Origin: Candidatus Fibrimonadaceae bacterium
Lineage (GTDB): Bacteria > Fibrobacterota > Fibrobacteria > Fibrobacterales > Fibrobacteraceae
DNA length: 41,819 nucleotides
Assembly (NCBI GenBank): GCA_031281275.1
Contig: JAITFP010000089.1
Coordinates: 1 to 41,819, forward strand
Reading direction: 5' to 3'
The notes below the pieces were generated by a model. The model was given only the letters and a program-made list of their open reading frames with translations. It was not told the DNA's origin and searched no databases. Within the stretch, counting starts at the first letter, position 1. The number at the start of each line of letters is the position of its first letter. Below are positions 1 through 8,525 of the stretch, one piece after another. The position numbers were made by a program, and so were the translations under genes.

Positions 1-668
1 TCTAGCATAATGGTTTTTTCCATCATTTCCTCGCCGTGGCGAATTTTGAGCTTGGTAGCGATTGGCCAAGCTAGCACGTTTGCAAGAATTGAACCGTAAA
101 AAGTTGTTATCAAAGCCACTGCCATTGCAGGACCTATTGCAGAAGGGTCGCTCATGTTCTGCAACATAAGCACCAAACCTATCAGGGTTCCAATCATTCC
201 AAAAGCCGGACCCATTGCTCCTAAATTTTCAAAGAAACCGATATTGTCTTTGTGGCGAGCCTCTATGTTGTCTTTTTCAATTTCTAAAACGCTTTCTATA
301 ACGGCTCGCTCAGTGCCATCAACCGCAAGCTGAATGCCCTTTTTGAGAAAAGGGTCTTTAACTGTTTCCAAACTATTTTCAAGCGCAAGAATGCCTTCTC
401 TTCTAGCTTGTTCCGCAAAACCTATAATGGAATTTATGGTACCGACTATATCGTGTTTTTGAACCACCACATACATTTTAAGAAAACTAGGGACAGTTCT
501 CCAAAAGCCGGGCGGGTAGGCACACACCATACACATAAAAGAGCAGCCTCCTGTTATGGCTAATGACGGGATATCTATAAACATGGGAATATTAGCGGGC
601 GAGCCAAAACCCCATATTAGCATAAGCAAACCGCTTAATATTATTCCTATAATACCTGTTGGATCCAT
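1..668 (-). CDS. motA: Flagellar motor stator protein MotA (3' end cut by window)
   Basis: This gene runs off the left edge; 222 codons are visible of a family that is usually about 250-255 residues. The translation begins MDPTGIIGIILSGLLMLIWG, a first membrane segment, followed by a second hydrophobic stretch (FIDIPSLAITGGCSFMCMVC). The cytoplasmic part carries the MotA hallmark FAEQARREGILALE, and a later segment (LGAMGPAFGMIGTLIGLVLML) gives the third membrane helix. MotA forms the proton-channel stator ring with MotB and drives flagellar rotation; motB would be expected just beyond the window edge. The ATG at 668 lies 7 bases after a promoter-like TTTTCTATATT on the minus strand, so its mRNA may be almost leaderless. 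PomA or an ExbB-like protein is less likely given the ARREG motif. Confidence 0.9.
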   Translation of the reverse strand, partial: MDPTGIIGIILSGLLMLIWGFGSPANIPMFIDIPSLAITGGCSFMCMVCAYPPGFWRTVPSFLKMYVVVQKHDIVGTINSIIGFAEQARREGILALENSLETVKDPFLKKGIQLAVDGTERAVIESVLEIEKDNIEARHKDNIGFFENLGAMGPAFGMIGTLIGLVLMLQNMSDPSAIGPAMAVALITTFYGSILANVLAWPIATKLKIRHGEEMMEKTIML

Positions 669-675
669 GGGGGAA

Positions 676-694
676 AATATAGAAAATCTAAATT
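676..694. promoter_or_regulatory. Divergent back-to-back promoter-like palindrome (motA / rarA)
   Basis: The spacer contains AATATAGA, three A, then TCTAAATT, an inverted repeat with one mismatch. Read on the minus strand it gives TTTTCTATATT (686-676), ending 7 bases before the motA ATG. Read on the plus strand it gives AAATCTAAATT, ending 8 bases before the rarA ATG. The same arrangement recurs at four other divergent gene pairs in the window. A role as paired -10 elements is inference. Confidence 0.5.
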
Positions 695-702
695 ACCTCT
701 AA

Positions 703-1986
703 ATGAACAACATTCCTCTTGCAGAAAGAATGAGGCCTCAGAATTTAGATGAATTTTTGGGGCAGCAGCGCATTTTGGGGGAAACGAGTATGCTCAGAAG
801 TGCCATTTTGAGCAGCAATGTACCGAGCATGATTTTTTGGGGACCGCCTGGGTGCGGAAAAACTAGCCTTGCAAGCGTTATTAAGCATAATGGAAAAAAA
901 CGATTTGTGGCTTTGTCTGCGGTTTCTAGTGGGGTAAAAGAGATTAAAACTATTTTAGATGAATCAAAAACATATAAGGAAAATGGGCGGGAAACAATTT
1001 TATTCATAGACGAAATACACCGCTTTAACAAAGCGCAGCAAGATTCCCTTTTGGGCGCGGTGGAAAATGGAACCGTCACTTTAATTGGAGCCACTACCGA
1101 AAACCCAGGCTTTGAAGTGAACTCTGCCCTGCTCTCTCGTTGCCAACTTATTTTATTTGGACCTCTCTCCGAACAGGATATGCAAAACTTAATGGAAAGC
1201 GCTTTGCACACTCACCCTCGTGGATTAAAGAGAAATGATTTGAGAGTGTCTAAAGAAGCAGCGCAAAAGTTGATAGGGCAAGCAGATGGAGATGCCCGCT
1301 TTTTGTTGAACCAGCTCGAATGGCTTGCAAATGCAATTCAGGGCGAGGCAGAAATAACGCCTGAATTAATGGAGCAAATTCAGTATAAAAAACCGCTTCG
1401 CTACGACAAGCACGGCGAGGAACATTACAATTTAATCAGCGTTTTGCACAAGTCCGTTAGAGGCAGCGATGTGCAGGCTGCGGTTTATTGGCTCCACAGA
1501 ATGTTAGACGGAGGCGAAGACCCTCGCTATATTTTGCGCCGCTTAATGCGAATGTCTATGGAAGATATTGGACTTGCAGACCCAAACGCTCTGTTGCTTG
1601 CAACGGCGGCTCTTGATGCTTTTGACTTTATGGGAGTGCCAGAGGGTTTAATTGCCCTTGATGAGTTAACCGTTTATCTAAGCCTTGCGCCAAAGAGCAA
1701 CAGCCTTGAAATTATGGGCGCAAAGGTGAACGGTTGCATCAAACAAACCGGAACTTTACCTGTTCCAAGGGCATTTAGAAATTCCGTGACAAAGGTGGGC
1801 AAAGATTTAGGCTACGGCAAAGGCTATCAATACGACCACGATTTGCCCGGTGCTCATGCGGGGCAAGAGCATTTGCCCGAAAAATTAAAAGGCTTTGAAT
1901 TTTATGAACCAACGGAATATGGAAAGGAGAAAATGCTCGCGGAGAGATTGAAAGAATTGGAGAAAAGAAAAAATGATTTTAGATAA
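703..1986 (+). CDS. rarA: Replication-associated recombination protein A (RarA/MgsA, AAA+ ATPase)
   Basis: This is a 427-residue clamp-loader-like AAA+ ATPase, the normal length for RarA/MgsA/WRNIP1. It opens with the family signature PLAERMRPQNLDEFLGQQ. Walker A is GPPGCGKT at residues 47-54, Walker B is ILFIDEIHRF near 99-108, and sensor 1 is GATTEN near 129-134. The C-terminal half has the RarA-type helical and tetramerisation region (LHKSVRGSDVQAAVYWLHRML; RRLMRMSMEDIGLADP). RarA acts at stalled replication forks. It heads an operon: trpC starts 14 bases before its stop and uvrD overlaps trpC, so rarA and the helicase form a repair pair around a tryptophan gene. The ATG has no clear Shine-Dalgarno sequence and lies 8 bases from a promoter-like element. 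Confidence 0.95.
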   Translation: MNNIPLAERMRPQNLDEFLGQQRILGETSMLRSAILSSNVPSMIFWGPPGCGKTSLASVIKHNGKKRFVALSAVSSGVKEIKTILDESKTYKENGRETILFIDEIHRFNKAQQDSLLGAVENGTVTLIGATTENPGFEVNSALLSRCQLILFGPLSEQDMQNLMESALHTHPRGLKRNDLRVSKEAAQKLIGQADGDARFLLNQLEWLANAIQGEAEITPELMEQIQYKKPLRYDKHGEEHYNLISVLHKSVRGSDVQAAVYWLHRMLDGGEDPRYILRRLMRMSMEDIGLADPNALLLATAALDAFDFMGVPEGLIALDELTVYLSLAPKSNSLEIMGAKVNGCIKQTGTLPVPRAFRNSVTKVGKDLGYGKGYQYDHDLPGAHAGQEHLPEKLKGFEFYEPTEYGKEKMLAERLKELEKRKNDFR

Positions 1987-2755
1987 AATAGCAGATAAAA
2001 CCCGCGAACGTGTTGAGAATGTGAAGAAAAAAGTTCCGTTCTCTGAAATAAAAAATCAAGCACAGGCACTCCCCAAAGGTGATTTTGTGTTTGAAAAAGC
2101 AATTTCCAAACCGGGGTTGTCTTTTATATGCGAGGTAAAAAAGGCTTCTCCCTCAAAGGGAATAATTGCGGAAAATTTCCCTTATTTGGATATTGCCCGC
2201 GATTACGAAGCAGCCGGTGCCAGCACAATTTCTGTGCTAACCGAGCCAGATTTTTTTATGGGAAGCGATTTATATTTAACCGAAATATCAAAGGCGGTAA
2301 AATTGCCGCTACTAAGAAAAGATTTTATCATAGACCCTTACCAAATATATGAAGCAAAAACCATTGGTGCATCTGCGGTATTGTTTATTTGCGCTTTACT
2401 CGATGCAAAAACATTGAAGGAATATATTGAAATTGCAAACGAATTAGGATTATCGGCACTGGTGGAAACGCATGATGAAAACGAGGTGAAATTTGCGCTT
2501 GAGGCGAGAGCTAGGATAATAGGCGTAAATAACCGTGATTTGAAAAATTTTGAGGTTGCTCTTGATACAAGCGCAAGGTTGCGCAAATTGGTTCCAGATA
2601 ATATATTGTTTGTGGCAGAGAGCGGAATAAAAACCAGAGAAGATATTTTGGCACTTGGCAATGTGGATGCAGTTCTTATTGGCGAAACTCTTATGCGAAG
2701 CAAAGATAAAAAACTGGAGTTGGATAAGCTAAGAGGCGTTGAATGCTCTCCATAA
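1973..2755 (+). CDS. trpC: Indole-3-glycerol phosphate synthase
   Basis: TrpC closes the indole ring of CdRP to make indole-3-glycerol phosphate in tryptophan synthesis. The 260-residue protein is a full single-domain TIM barrel. Visible landmarks are MILDKIADKTRERV at the N-terminus, CEVKKASPSKGII with the catalytic Lys, LLRKDFIIDPYQIYEA, LVETHDENE, GVNNRDLKNFEV, AESGIKT and VLIGETLM. It overlaps rarA by 14 bases and uvrD by 13, and a GGAG Shine-Dalgarno sequence lies inside the end of rarA. No other trp biosynthetic gene is nearby, so it is separated from a trp operon and embedded between two DNA-repair genes; trpS at 33.8 kb is unrelated by position. The call is secure. Confidence 0.96.
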   Translation: MILDKIADKTRERVENVKKKVPFSEIKNQAQALPKGDFVFEKAISKPGLSFICEVKKASPSKGIIAENFPYLDIARDYEAAGASTISVLTEPDFFMGSDLYLTEISKAVKLPLLRKDFIIDPYQIYEAKTIGASAVLFICALLDAKTLKEYIEIANELGLSALVETHDENEVKFALEARARIIGVNNRDLKNFEVALDTSARLRKLVPDNILFVAESGIKTREDILALGNVDAVLIGETLMRSKDKKLELDKLRGVECSP

Positions 2756-4935
2756 CCCCTGAAATTCTCCAGCGGGAACTCAGCCCCGTTCAATACGAAG
2801 CCGCCCTTGCCGTTGATGGTCCAATGCTCATTTTGGCAGGGGCAGGGTCTGGCAAAACTCGCACAATAGCGTATAAAATTGCGCATTTAATTTCTTATCA
2901 CAATGTGGAAGCGAGGCGAATAGCAGCGGTCACTTTCACAAACAAAGCTGCAAAAGAAATGAAAGATAGAATTGCAAAAATTTTGGAATATCCACAAATT
3001 CGCCTAGACTGGATGGGAACTTTTCACAGCCTTTCCGTGAAAATTTTAAGAGTATGCCTTGAAAATTCCGCTGTGGCAGAAACACTGAAATGGAAATACA
3101 CAAAAAATTTTTCCATTTACGATGATGATGACCAAAAAAAATTATTGAAACTCATTGCAGTTCCAAAAGAAGGAGATTTGGCAAATGCCGCACGGATAAA
3201 AAAAATATCAGGCGCAATTTCGTATTGGAAAAACAGAGGAATTTCACCAGAAGAAGCACAGGCAGAAAGCATTTTTGAAGACCAGAAAATTTTAGCGAGC
3301 TATTACGAAGAATATCAAACTCAATTGATGAATTCAAATGCGATGGACTTTGACGACTTGCTTTTACGCTCCGCCGATATTTTAAGAAAAGTGCCATCTG
3401 TTGCGGAGCAATTCTCTGAGCATTTTAAATATATATTTGTCGATGAATATCAAGACACAAATGATGCGCAATATATTTTGCTCAAATTGTTGCTTTCAAA
3501 CACCAATAAAAACATAACCGTTGTGGGAGATGATGACCAAAGCATATATGGCTGGCGCGGTGCGAACTTAAATATAATAAGAAATTTTCACCGCGATTTT
3601 GCTCCAGTAAAAATAGTTAAGCTAGAGGAAAATTACCGCTCAAGCTCAAACATAGTTAAAGCTGCAGGTTCTGTTATAGCAAACAACAAACGCCCAAAAG
3701 AGATGGAAAAAAAAGTTTTTTCAAATCAGGAAAAGGGTTCGCTAATCCACATAAAACAGGTTGCAGATGATTATACAGAAGCAAATACTTTGGCAACAAA
3801 AATATTTTCGCTTGGAGTGCAAAACTATTCGCAAACTGCAGTGTTTTATCGCAACAATGCTCAAAGCCGTTTAATAGAAGCTGGTCTTAACAAACTGCGA
3901 ATTCCATACATAATAATTGGCGGAACAAAGTTTTGGGATAGGATGGAGGTTAAGGATATTCGGGCATATATGCAGCTCCTAGTAAATCCAAGGGATAATG
4001 GGGCACTCCTTAGAATAGTAAATGTTCCTCCAAGAGGGCTGGGTAAAAAAACGATAGAAACCTTGCAACAAAATGCAGAAGAGAGCCTTTGGGATGCCTT
4101 GCCTAGCGTTCCAAAACTTGAACCTTTCACAAAAATGATAAACGGGTTTTTGCAAGAATCAAATGAATCAATAGTTTTTTTAATCAAGAAAATAATAGAA
4201 GACACAAAATATATAGAGTATTTGGAAAAAGACGACCCAACCACCGCAGACGACAGAAAAGCCAACTTAGACGAATTGCTTCGCTTCGTTGAAGATTTTT
4301 GCGAAGAAAAACCTGAAGCAACACTTGAACTTTTTTTGCAAGAAATCTCTCTTTTAACAAGTGCAGACCGCAAAAATGAAAATTCTGTAAATTTTGTAAC
4401 CTTAATGACTTTGCATTCCGCCAAGGGTTTGGAATTTGACACTGTACATATAGTCGGCTGTGACGATGGCATTTTACCCAGCAAAGCCTACGAAACAGAA
4501 TATACCCCCGAAGAGAAAAGAGAAAAACTAGAAGAGGAAAGGCGACTTTTTTATGTTGGATTAACTAGGGCAAAAAAACATTTGTTTCTTTACACTAGTC
4601 TATCCAGATTTTGGCGTGGAGAGCATAGGAGCTTTATCCCCACCAGTTTTATAGACGAAATGGATGCTTCAACAATTTATTTTGACCGACTAGCATCCAA
4701 AAGCAATCCTTTCACAATATCCATAAATGCCAAACCATCTAGATCCTATGAACACGATGAATACAGCCAAGTTGAGCCTAGGTTGGTGGGTAAGTTTGCT
4801 GCTCATAATAAATATGGAGATGGAAAGATTGTTGGTCAAAGCGGTTCGGGAGAAAATACTCAGGTTGAAATTTTGTTTACAGATGGCTCAAAACGAAAAT
4901 TTGTGCTGAAATTTGCGAATCTGAGGTTTATATAG
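2743..4935 (+). CDS. pcrA: UvrD/PcrA-type superfamily 1 DNA helicase
   Basis: This 730-residue protein is a complete SF1A 3'-5' helicase. The Q motif (LSPVQYEAA) precedes Walker A AGAGSGKT at residues 32-39. Motif II is VDEYQDTN near 237-244, motif III VVGDDDQSIYGWRG near 261-274, motif IV region LEENYRSS, motif V TLHSAKGLEFD near 557-567, and motif VI YVGLTRAKKHLF near 603-614. The last about 50 residues (LVGKFAAHNKYGDGKIV to VLKFANLRFI) form the Tudor-like C-terminal domain that in PcrA/UvrD contacts RNA polymerase. It works in nucleotide excision and mismatch repair, and in displacing RecA or RNA polymerase. It overlaps trpC by 13 bases and ends the rarA-trpC-uvrD operon. The naming choice (PcrA or UvrD) rests on similarity only. 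Confidence 0.94.
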   Translation: MLSITPEILQRELSPVQYEAALAVDGPMLILAGAGSGKTRTIAYKIAHLISYHNVEARRIAAVTFTNKAAKEMKDRIAKILEYPQIRLDWMGTFHSLSVKILRVCLENSAVAETLKWKYTKNFSIYDDDDQKKLLKLIAVPKEGDLANAARIKKISGAISYWKNRGISPEEAQAESIFEDQKILASYYEEYQTQLMNSNAMDFDDLLLRSADILRKVPSVAEQFSEHFKYIFVDEYQDTNDAQYILLKLLLSNTNKNITVVGDDDQSIYGWRGANLNIIRNFHRDFAPVKIVKLEENYRSSSNIVKAAGSVIANNKRPKEMEKKVFSNQEKGSLIHIKQVADDYTEANTLATKIFSLGVQNYSQTAVFYRNNAQSRLIEAGLNKLRIPYIIIGGTKFWDRMEVKDIRAYMQLLVNPRDNGALLRIVNVPPRGLGKKTIETLQQNAEESLWDALPSVPKLEPFTKMINGFLQESNESIVFLIKKIIEDTKYIEYLEKDDPTTADDRKANLDELLRFVEDFCEEKPEATLELFLQEISLLTSADRKNENSVNFVTLMTLHSAKGLEFDTVHIVGCDDGILPSKAYETEYTPEEKREKLEEERRLFYVGLTRAKKHLFLYTSLSRFWRGEHRSFIPTSFIDEMDASTIYFDRLASKSNPFTISINAKPSRSYEHDEYSQVEPRLVGKFAAHNKYGDGKIVGQSGSGENTQVEILFTDGSKRKFVLKFANLRFI

Positions 4936-4941
4936 ACGTGA

Positions 4942-4952
4942 TTTACTATTTT
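4942..4952 (+). promoter_or_regulatory. Promoter-like element 8 bases before the fapA-like ATG
   Basis: TTTACTATTTT lies directly after the helicase stop codon, with the next ATG 8 bases further on and no Shine-Dalgarno sequence between. It differs from the recurrent TTTTCTATATT element at two positions. It could give a near-leaderless transcript for the downstream gene. Confidence 0.35.
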
Positions 4953-4960
4953 ACCCCATT

Positions 4961-6580
4961 ATGGAGCTTCTGGGTAGCACAAACATAAACGAAAGCCTTA
5001 AATGGCTTTCGTGGAGAATATCTCCAGAAGGAACGTTTTTAACCGTTGTGCGGGATCTTGTCCCTGAAAACTGGAATATAAAAGAAATTAAAAAAACTCT
5101 GCTGATAAATAGGGTTGTAAATTTTGATATTGCAAAAATTGAAAGTACAATAAAAGCGATGTCTGGAAATCCAGAGCGAATTGGACCACCATTTGAATTA
5201 TTTGAAGAAGGAAAACGCAAGTACCTGCACCTGCACGTGACTCCTATACAAGCACGTTTTTCAATAAACACAGGCATATTGCAAACAAACTACAATATAA
5301 CTCCAGAAGACATATTATTCATTTTGGCAGAAAAATCCGTTGTTTATGGAATAGATCACGAATTGATAAAAGAAATTTTAACTCTGACTGCCTACGGACA
5401 GGAATTTATAATCGCCTCCGCAAAACCGCCTATTGCTGGAACCGATGCCATTGTAACCGAAATAATACCCATAGACCCAGATGCAAAACCCTTTCTAAAC
5501 GAAGACGGCACAGCAGACTATAAAAAATGGGATAACATAAGGCAAATAGAGAAAGACGAAATTATATGCACCCGCATTCCGCCAACTCCGGGCATTCCGG
5601 GCACCAGCGTATTTGGGCTGCCTCTTTCGCCAACCCCAGGCGATGATATTGCCCTGCCGGTTGGAATGAATACCAAAGCCATAGATAACGAAACAAAACT
5701 TGTAGCCACCATAAACGGCTTCCTTTATAGGCAAGGTCGCAATATTTGCATAGGTAGCATTTATATAATAAATGGCGATGTAAATTATAAAACTGGAAAT
5801 ATTGAATATACCGGCGATGTTCTCATTAAAGGAAACGTAAACACTGGCTTTTCTGTTATTGCCGATGGCAATATATCCATTGAAGGGGTTGTGGAATCTG
5901 CACATATAGAATCAAAATATGGCAATATATTCTTAAAAGGTTCCGTGTTCGGGTTAAATAATGCTAGCATAATAGCACAGAAAAACATAAACGCCGAAAA
6001 CATTCAAGACACAAAAATCAAGGCTGGTCAAAACCTTGTAGTTAAAGGGCAGATTCGTAGTTGCCAAATTGAAACTGAAAATTTAAGTATGCCCCGCAAT
6101 GGGCAAATCGTAAGCTCTTCCATTGCTTTCCACGGTCAATTAAAATGCGGAAACATAGGCGGAAAAATAGAATCCACAAACGAATTCACCCTTGTTGAAA
6201 ACGAGCGTGAGCAATATAAAGATGAACTTACAAAGCAAAATGAGTTTATACAGAAATTAGACAAGGCTATAGAGGTTTTGAACTACAAGCTCTCCTCAAT
6301 TAAAACAACAGCAATTACCCCTGAATCTGAAAACCAAGTAAAACTCCTAAGCTCTCAGCTAACCAGCTGCAACAACAGTAGGAATCAATTGATAGTAAGA
6401 CGCAAAAAACTCCTGAAATTAATAGAAATAATGCCCGATAGAGCAAATTTGATTAGCGCAACATCTGTTTCGCCGATTCTTAAAATTTCAATATTTGGCT
6501 CCAATATGGAATTAAAGGAAGAATTGCAGGATTTGAAGATAAGCTGGATAAATGGCTCAATAAAAATGGAGTCCTTGTAA
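4961..6580 (+). CDS. FapA/DUF342 family polymer-forming protein
   Basis: The 539-residue product matches the DUF342 (FapA, formerly flagellar assembly protein A) family. It has an N-terminal helical region with ILFILAEKSVVYGIDHELIKEI, then the conserved PPIAGTDAIVTEI and CTRIPPTPGIPGTSVFG stretch. A right-handed beta-helix-like core follows (NGDVNYKTGNIEYTGDVLIKGNV, ISIEGVVESAHIESKYGNIFLKG). A coiled-coil segment lies around 410-480, and a short tail ends the protein. DUF342 proteins are often found with chemotaxis and flagellar genes; the biochemical role is poorly defined. It follows the helicase by 25 bases with its own promoter-like element, and the STAS gene lies 32 bases downstream. A link to flagella is only suggested by family and by the motile context. 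Confidence 0.8.
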   Translation: MELLGSTNINESLKWLSWRISPEGTFLTVVRDLVPENWNIKEIKKTLLINRVVNFDIAKIESTIKAMSGNPERIGPPFELFEEGKRKYLHLHVTPIQARFSINTGILQTNYNITPEDILFILAEKSVVYGIDHELIKEILTLTAYGQEFIIASAKPPIAGTDAIVTEIIPIDPDAKPFLNEDGTADYKKWDNIRQIEKDEIICTRIPPTPGIPGTSVFGLPLSPTPGDDIALPVGMNTKAIDNETKLVATINGFLYRQGRNICIGSIYIINGDVNYKTGNIEYTGDVLIKGNVNTGFSVIADGNISIEGVVESAHIESKYGNIFLKGSVFGLNNASIIAQKNINAENIQDTKIKAGQNLVVKGQIRSCQIETENLSMPRNGQIVSSSIAFHGQLKCGNIGGKIESTNEFTLVENEREQYKDELTKQNEFIQKLDKAIEVLNYKLSSIKTTAITPESENQVKLLSSQLTSCNNSRNQLIVRRKKLLKLIEIMPDRANLISATSVSPILKISIFGSNMELKEELQDLKISWINGSIKMESL

Positions 6581-6583
6581 AAA

Positions 6584-6594
6584 TTTTATATATT
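6584..6594 (+). promoter_or_regulatory. Promoter-like TTTTATATATT before the STAS gene
   Basis: The element lies 4 bases after the stop of the DUF342 gene and 18 bases before the next ATG. A GCGGAG Shine-Dalgarno-like sequence lies between it and the ATG. Unlike most other copies, this one would leave a short leader with a ribosome-binding site. Confidence 0.35.
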
Positions 6595-6612
6595 GTAAAG
6601 CGGAGATAAAAT

Positions 6613-7260
6613 ATGGCAGAATGTACTATTGAAGATAAAGGGGGATATTATCAAATCTCAGGCTTCGATTTTGAGGTCGGTGATTTTCATAATATCTTCG
6701 CAAAAATAGAAAGTGCTTTGAAAGCAAAGAAACAAGATGTTCTTTTATCACTTGCTCCGGTAGGTGTTCTTTATAGCTCGCATCTTGCAATCTTTGTGAG
6801 AATACATCAGATGATGCACAGGAATAATCTGCACTTTATAATTTCAGATGTATCTCCAGAAATAATGAACCTATTGCAAATAACTCAATTGGATAGCATT
6901 TTTTCCATTTACAAAACTTCCGAAGATTTTCAGAGCAGTTTAAAAAACTCGGAAAATGGATTGAGTAAATCTGCACAGAGTTTTGAATGGCAGTTGAAGA
7001 AAAACGACCATGAATCCGCAGATATAATATGCAAGGGAAATATGATTGCTGGCGAGCAGCTAGACGAATTGCAAAAAAGTGTTATAGATTTCTTTAGTAT
7101 AACCTTTGATTTTTCCGATTTGCAATCTATGGACTCCTCTGCCATAACATTTTTAGACCGAATTGCCGACAAACAATCTATTTCCATTAAAGGAGCAAGC
7201 GATCAGCTTGTTGAGCAGTTCCGCCAAAAATTCATTTATGGAAAAGTGAAACTCATATAA
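6613..7260 (+). CDS. Two-STAS-domain protein, anti-sigma-factor-antagonist-like
   Basis: The 215-residue soluble protein appears to hold two STAS-like domains. Residues 1-105 have the alternating strand/helix pattern with VLLSLAPVGVLYSSHLAIFVRIHQMM, NLHFIISDVSPEIMNLLQITQLDSIFSIY, which is the typical SpoIIAA arrangement. Residues 120-215 repeat it as ITFDFSDLQSMDSSAITFLDRIA followed by SISIKGAS. In the second domain MDSSA sits where the phosphorylatable Ser of antagonists lies; the first domain has YSSH there. STAS proteins take part in partner-switching control and often pair with SpoIIE-type phosphatases; one such phosphatase lies at 17.0-18.5 kb, but a pairing is speculation. The start is supported by GCGGAG upstream. 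Confidence 0.65.
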   Translation: MAECTIEDKGGYYQISGFDFEVGDFHNIFAKIESALKAKKQDVLLSLAPVGVLYSSHLAIFVRIHQMMHRNNLHFIISDVSPEIMNLLQITQLDSIFSIYKTSEDFQSSLKNSENGLSKSAQSFEWQLKKNDHESADIICKGNMIAGEQLDELQKSVIDFFSITFDFSDLQSMDSSAITFLDRIADKQSISIKGASDQLVEQFRQKFIYGKVKLI

Positions 7261-7272
7261 AAACAACCCTGT

Positions 7273-8079
7273 ATGCCAAGCCTTAGAGTCTTGTTTGCTG
7301 TGCTATTTTTGGTAGCTTTTGCTCTGATTATAGTTGTTATTTTTATGAATAAATCAAAGTCCATTCTAGATGCGCAAAGCTACACCGAGCAGCACCCGAA
7401 TTGCAATGAAAGAAAATTCCATCAGAAAAAAAATTACTTGATAGAATGTTTCTATAATTTTGAATCCCTTGATGATATTCCTTCAGAGCCACTAGGTGCA
7501 GATACCCTTTACATTCCAATGGCAAAGCTAATAGGCGAAAGGCTTCCGCAAGAATTTCCGCTGAGAATAAAACATATTTTTTCATTTCCCGAAGGAACAG
7601 AAGATTCAATATGGATTTCGGGAAACAGCATAACCGTATCAAAGAACAACAATTCTGTTTGGCGAAACGAAAATAACGGTTGCAAATTCCCTGCGCATTG
7701 CCCTGTGATGCCGCTTAAAGGCTCGGTTATTTCTCAAAAAGAAACTAGGGAAAATTACGATGAGGAGCAAATTTTCAAAAACAAATTCGGCTCAATAGGC
7801 AAAGCTCCGGTTAATGCTATTTTGCCTGGGAAAATATTAGACGTGGAGCAAGATTCCCTTTTTTCCATAACAATTTACCACGGCGAAAACATATATTCAA
7901 AAACAAGCGGACTTTACAGCATAGACAGCATAACGCAAATAGGCAGCATAGTTTCAACAGATATAACTCTTGGCTTTTTGCCGCCAATAGACACTGCTTT
8001 TATTTTTGTGGAAATAACGAGAAACGGCAAGAATGAAACTTGGGAGAATTTTTATGCGGAGAGCAGGGCTACAGATTGA
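7273..8079 (+). CDS. Membrane-anchored protein with a degenerate M23/LytM-like domain
   Basis: The 268-residue product has one N-terminal membrane segment (residues 5-27, VLFAVLFLVAFALIIVVIF) and a periplasmic remainder. Residues about 175-265 follow the layout of the LytM/M23 peptidase fold: APVNAILPGKILDV, then ITIYHGENIYSKTSGLYSID, then IGSIVSTDITLGF, and FVEITRNG where active enzymes have HLHFE. The zinc-binding His/Asp residues are not visible, so it is unlikely to be an active endopeptidase. Degenerate LytM proteins such as EnvC and NlpD activate amidases or act as scaffolds; that role is inference here. The gene lies 12 bases after the STAS gene, and its last 28 bases overlap the convergent ispF gene. 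Confidence 0.6.
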   Translation: MPSLRVLFAVLFLVAFALIIVVIFMNKSKSILDAQSYTEQHPNCNERKFHQKKNYLIECFYNFESLDDIPSEPLGADTLYIPMAKLIGERLPQEFPLRIKHIFSFPEGTEDSIWISGNSITVSKNNNSVWRNENNGCKFPAHCPVMPLKGSVISQKETRENYDEEQIFKNKFGSIGKAPVNAILPGKILDVEQDSLFSITIYHGENIYSKTSGLYSIDSITQIGSIVSTDITLGFLPPIDTAFIFVEITRNGKNETWENFYAESRATD

Positions 8080-8525
8080 GCAGCTATACCTTCTTCCCTG
8101 CCAGTAAATCCGAGTTTTTCCGTGGTTGTGGCTTTTATGCCTATTTTGGTTTCTTCTATCCCAAGAGTTTTTGAGAGAACCGCTTTCATTTCTGAGCGAT
8201 GAGGATTTATTTTTGGTTTTTCTGCCATCACAATGCTGTCTATATTCTCTATCTTAAAACCGAGTTTTGAAATTTCTTCATTAACCTGTTTTAAAAGTAT
8301 TTGGCTGTCTATATTTTTGAATTTTGGGTCATTATCCGGGAAATAAGTTCCTATATCTCCAAGACCTGCCGCGCCGAGCAAGGCATCGCATATAGAGTGA
8401 GTTAGAACATCGGCATCGCTATGCCCCAAAAGCCCTTTTGAGTGCGGAATTTCAACGCCGCCAATAATACACTTACGCCCCTCAACGAGCTTGTGCACGT
8501 CAAAGCCTATGCCAACTCTATTCAT
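8052..8525 (-). CDS. ispF: 2-C-methyl-D-erythritol 2,4-cyclodiphosphate synthase
   Basis: IspF cyclises CDP-ME 2-phosphate in the MEP isoprenoid pathway. The protein (157 residues from ATG 8525) is full length. It shows RVGIGFDVHKL with the metal-binding Asp and His, GGVEIPHSKGLLGHSDADVLTHSICDALLGA, DIGTYFPDND, and the C-terminal IKATTTEKLGFTGREEGIAAQSVALL. A TTG codon lies one codon upstream, but ATG 8525 is preferred: it overlaps the flgB stop as TGATG and gives the usual MNRVGIG start. It is therefore translationally coupled to flgB and probably shares its sigma-54-type promoter. Its 3' end overlaps the convergent gene at 7273-8079 by 28 bases. Confidence 0.95.
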   Translation of the reverse strand: MNRVGIGFDVHKLVEGRKCIIGGVEIPHSKGLLGHSDADVLTHSICDALLGAAGLGDIGTYFPDNDPKFKNIDSQILLKQVNEEISKLGFKIENIDSIVMAEKPKINPHRSEMKAVLSKTLGIEETKIGIKATTTEKLGFTGREEGIAAQSVALLSA

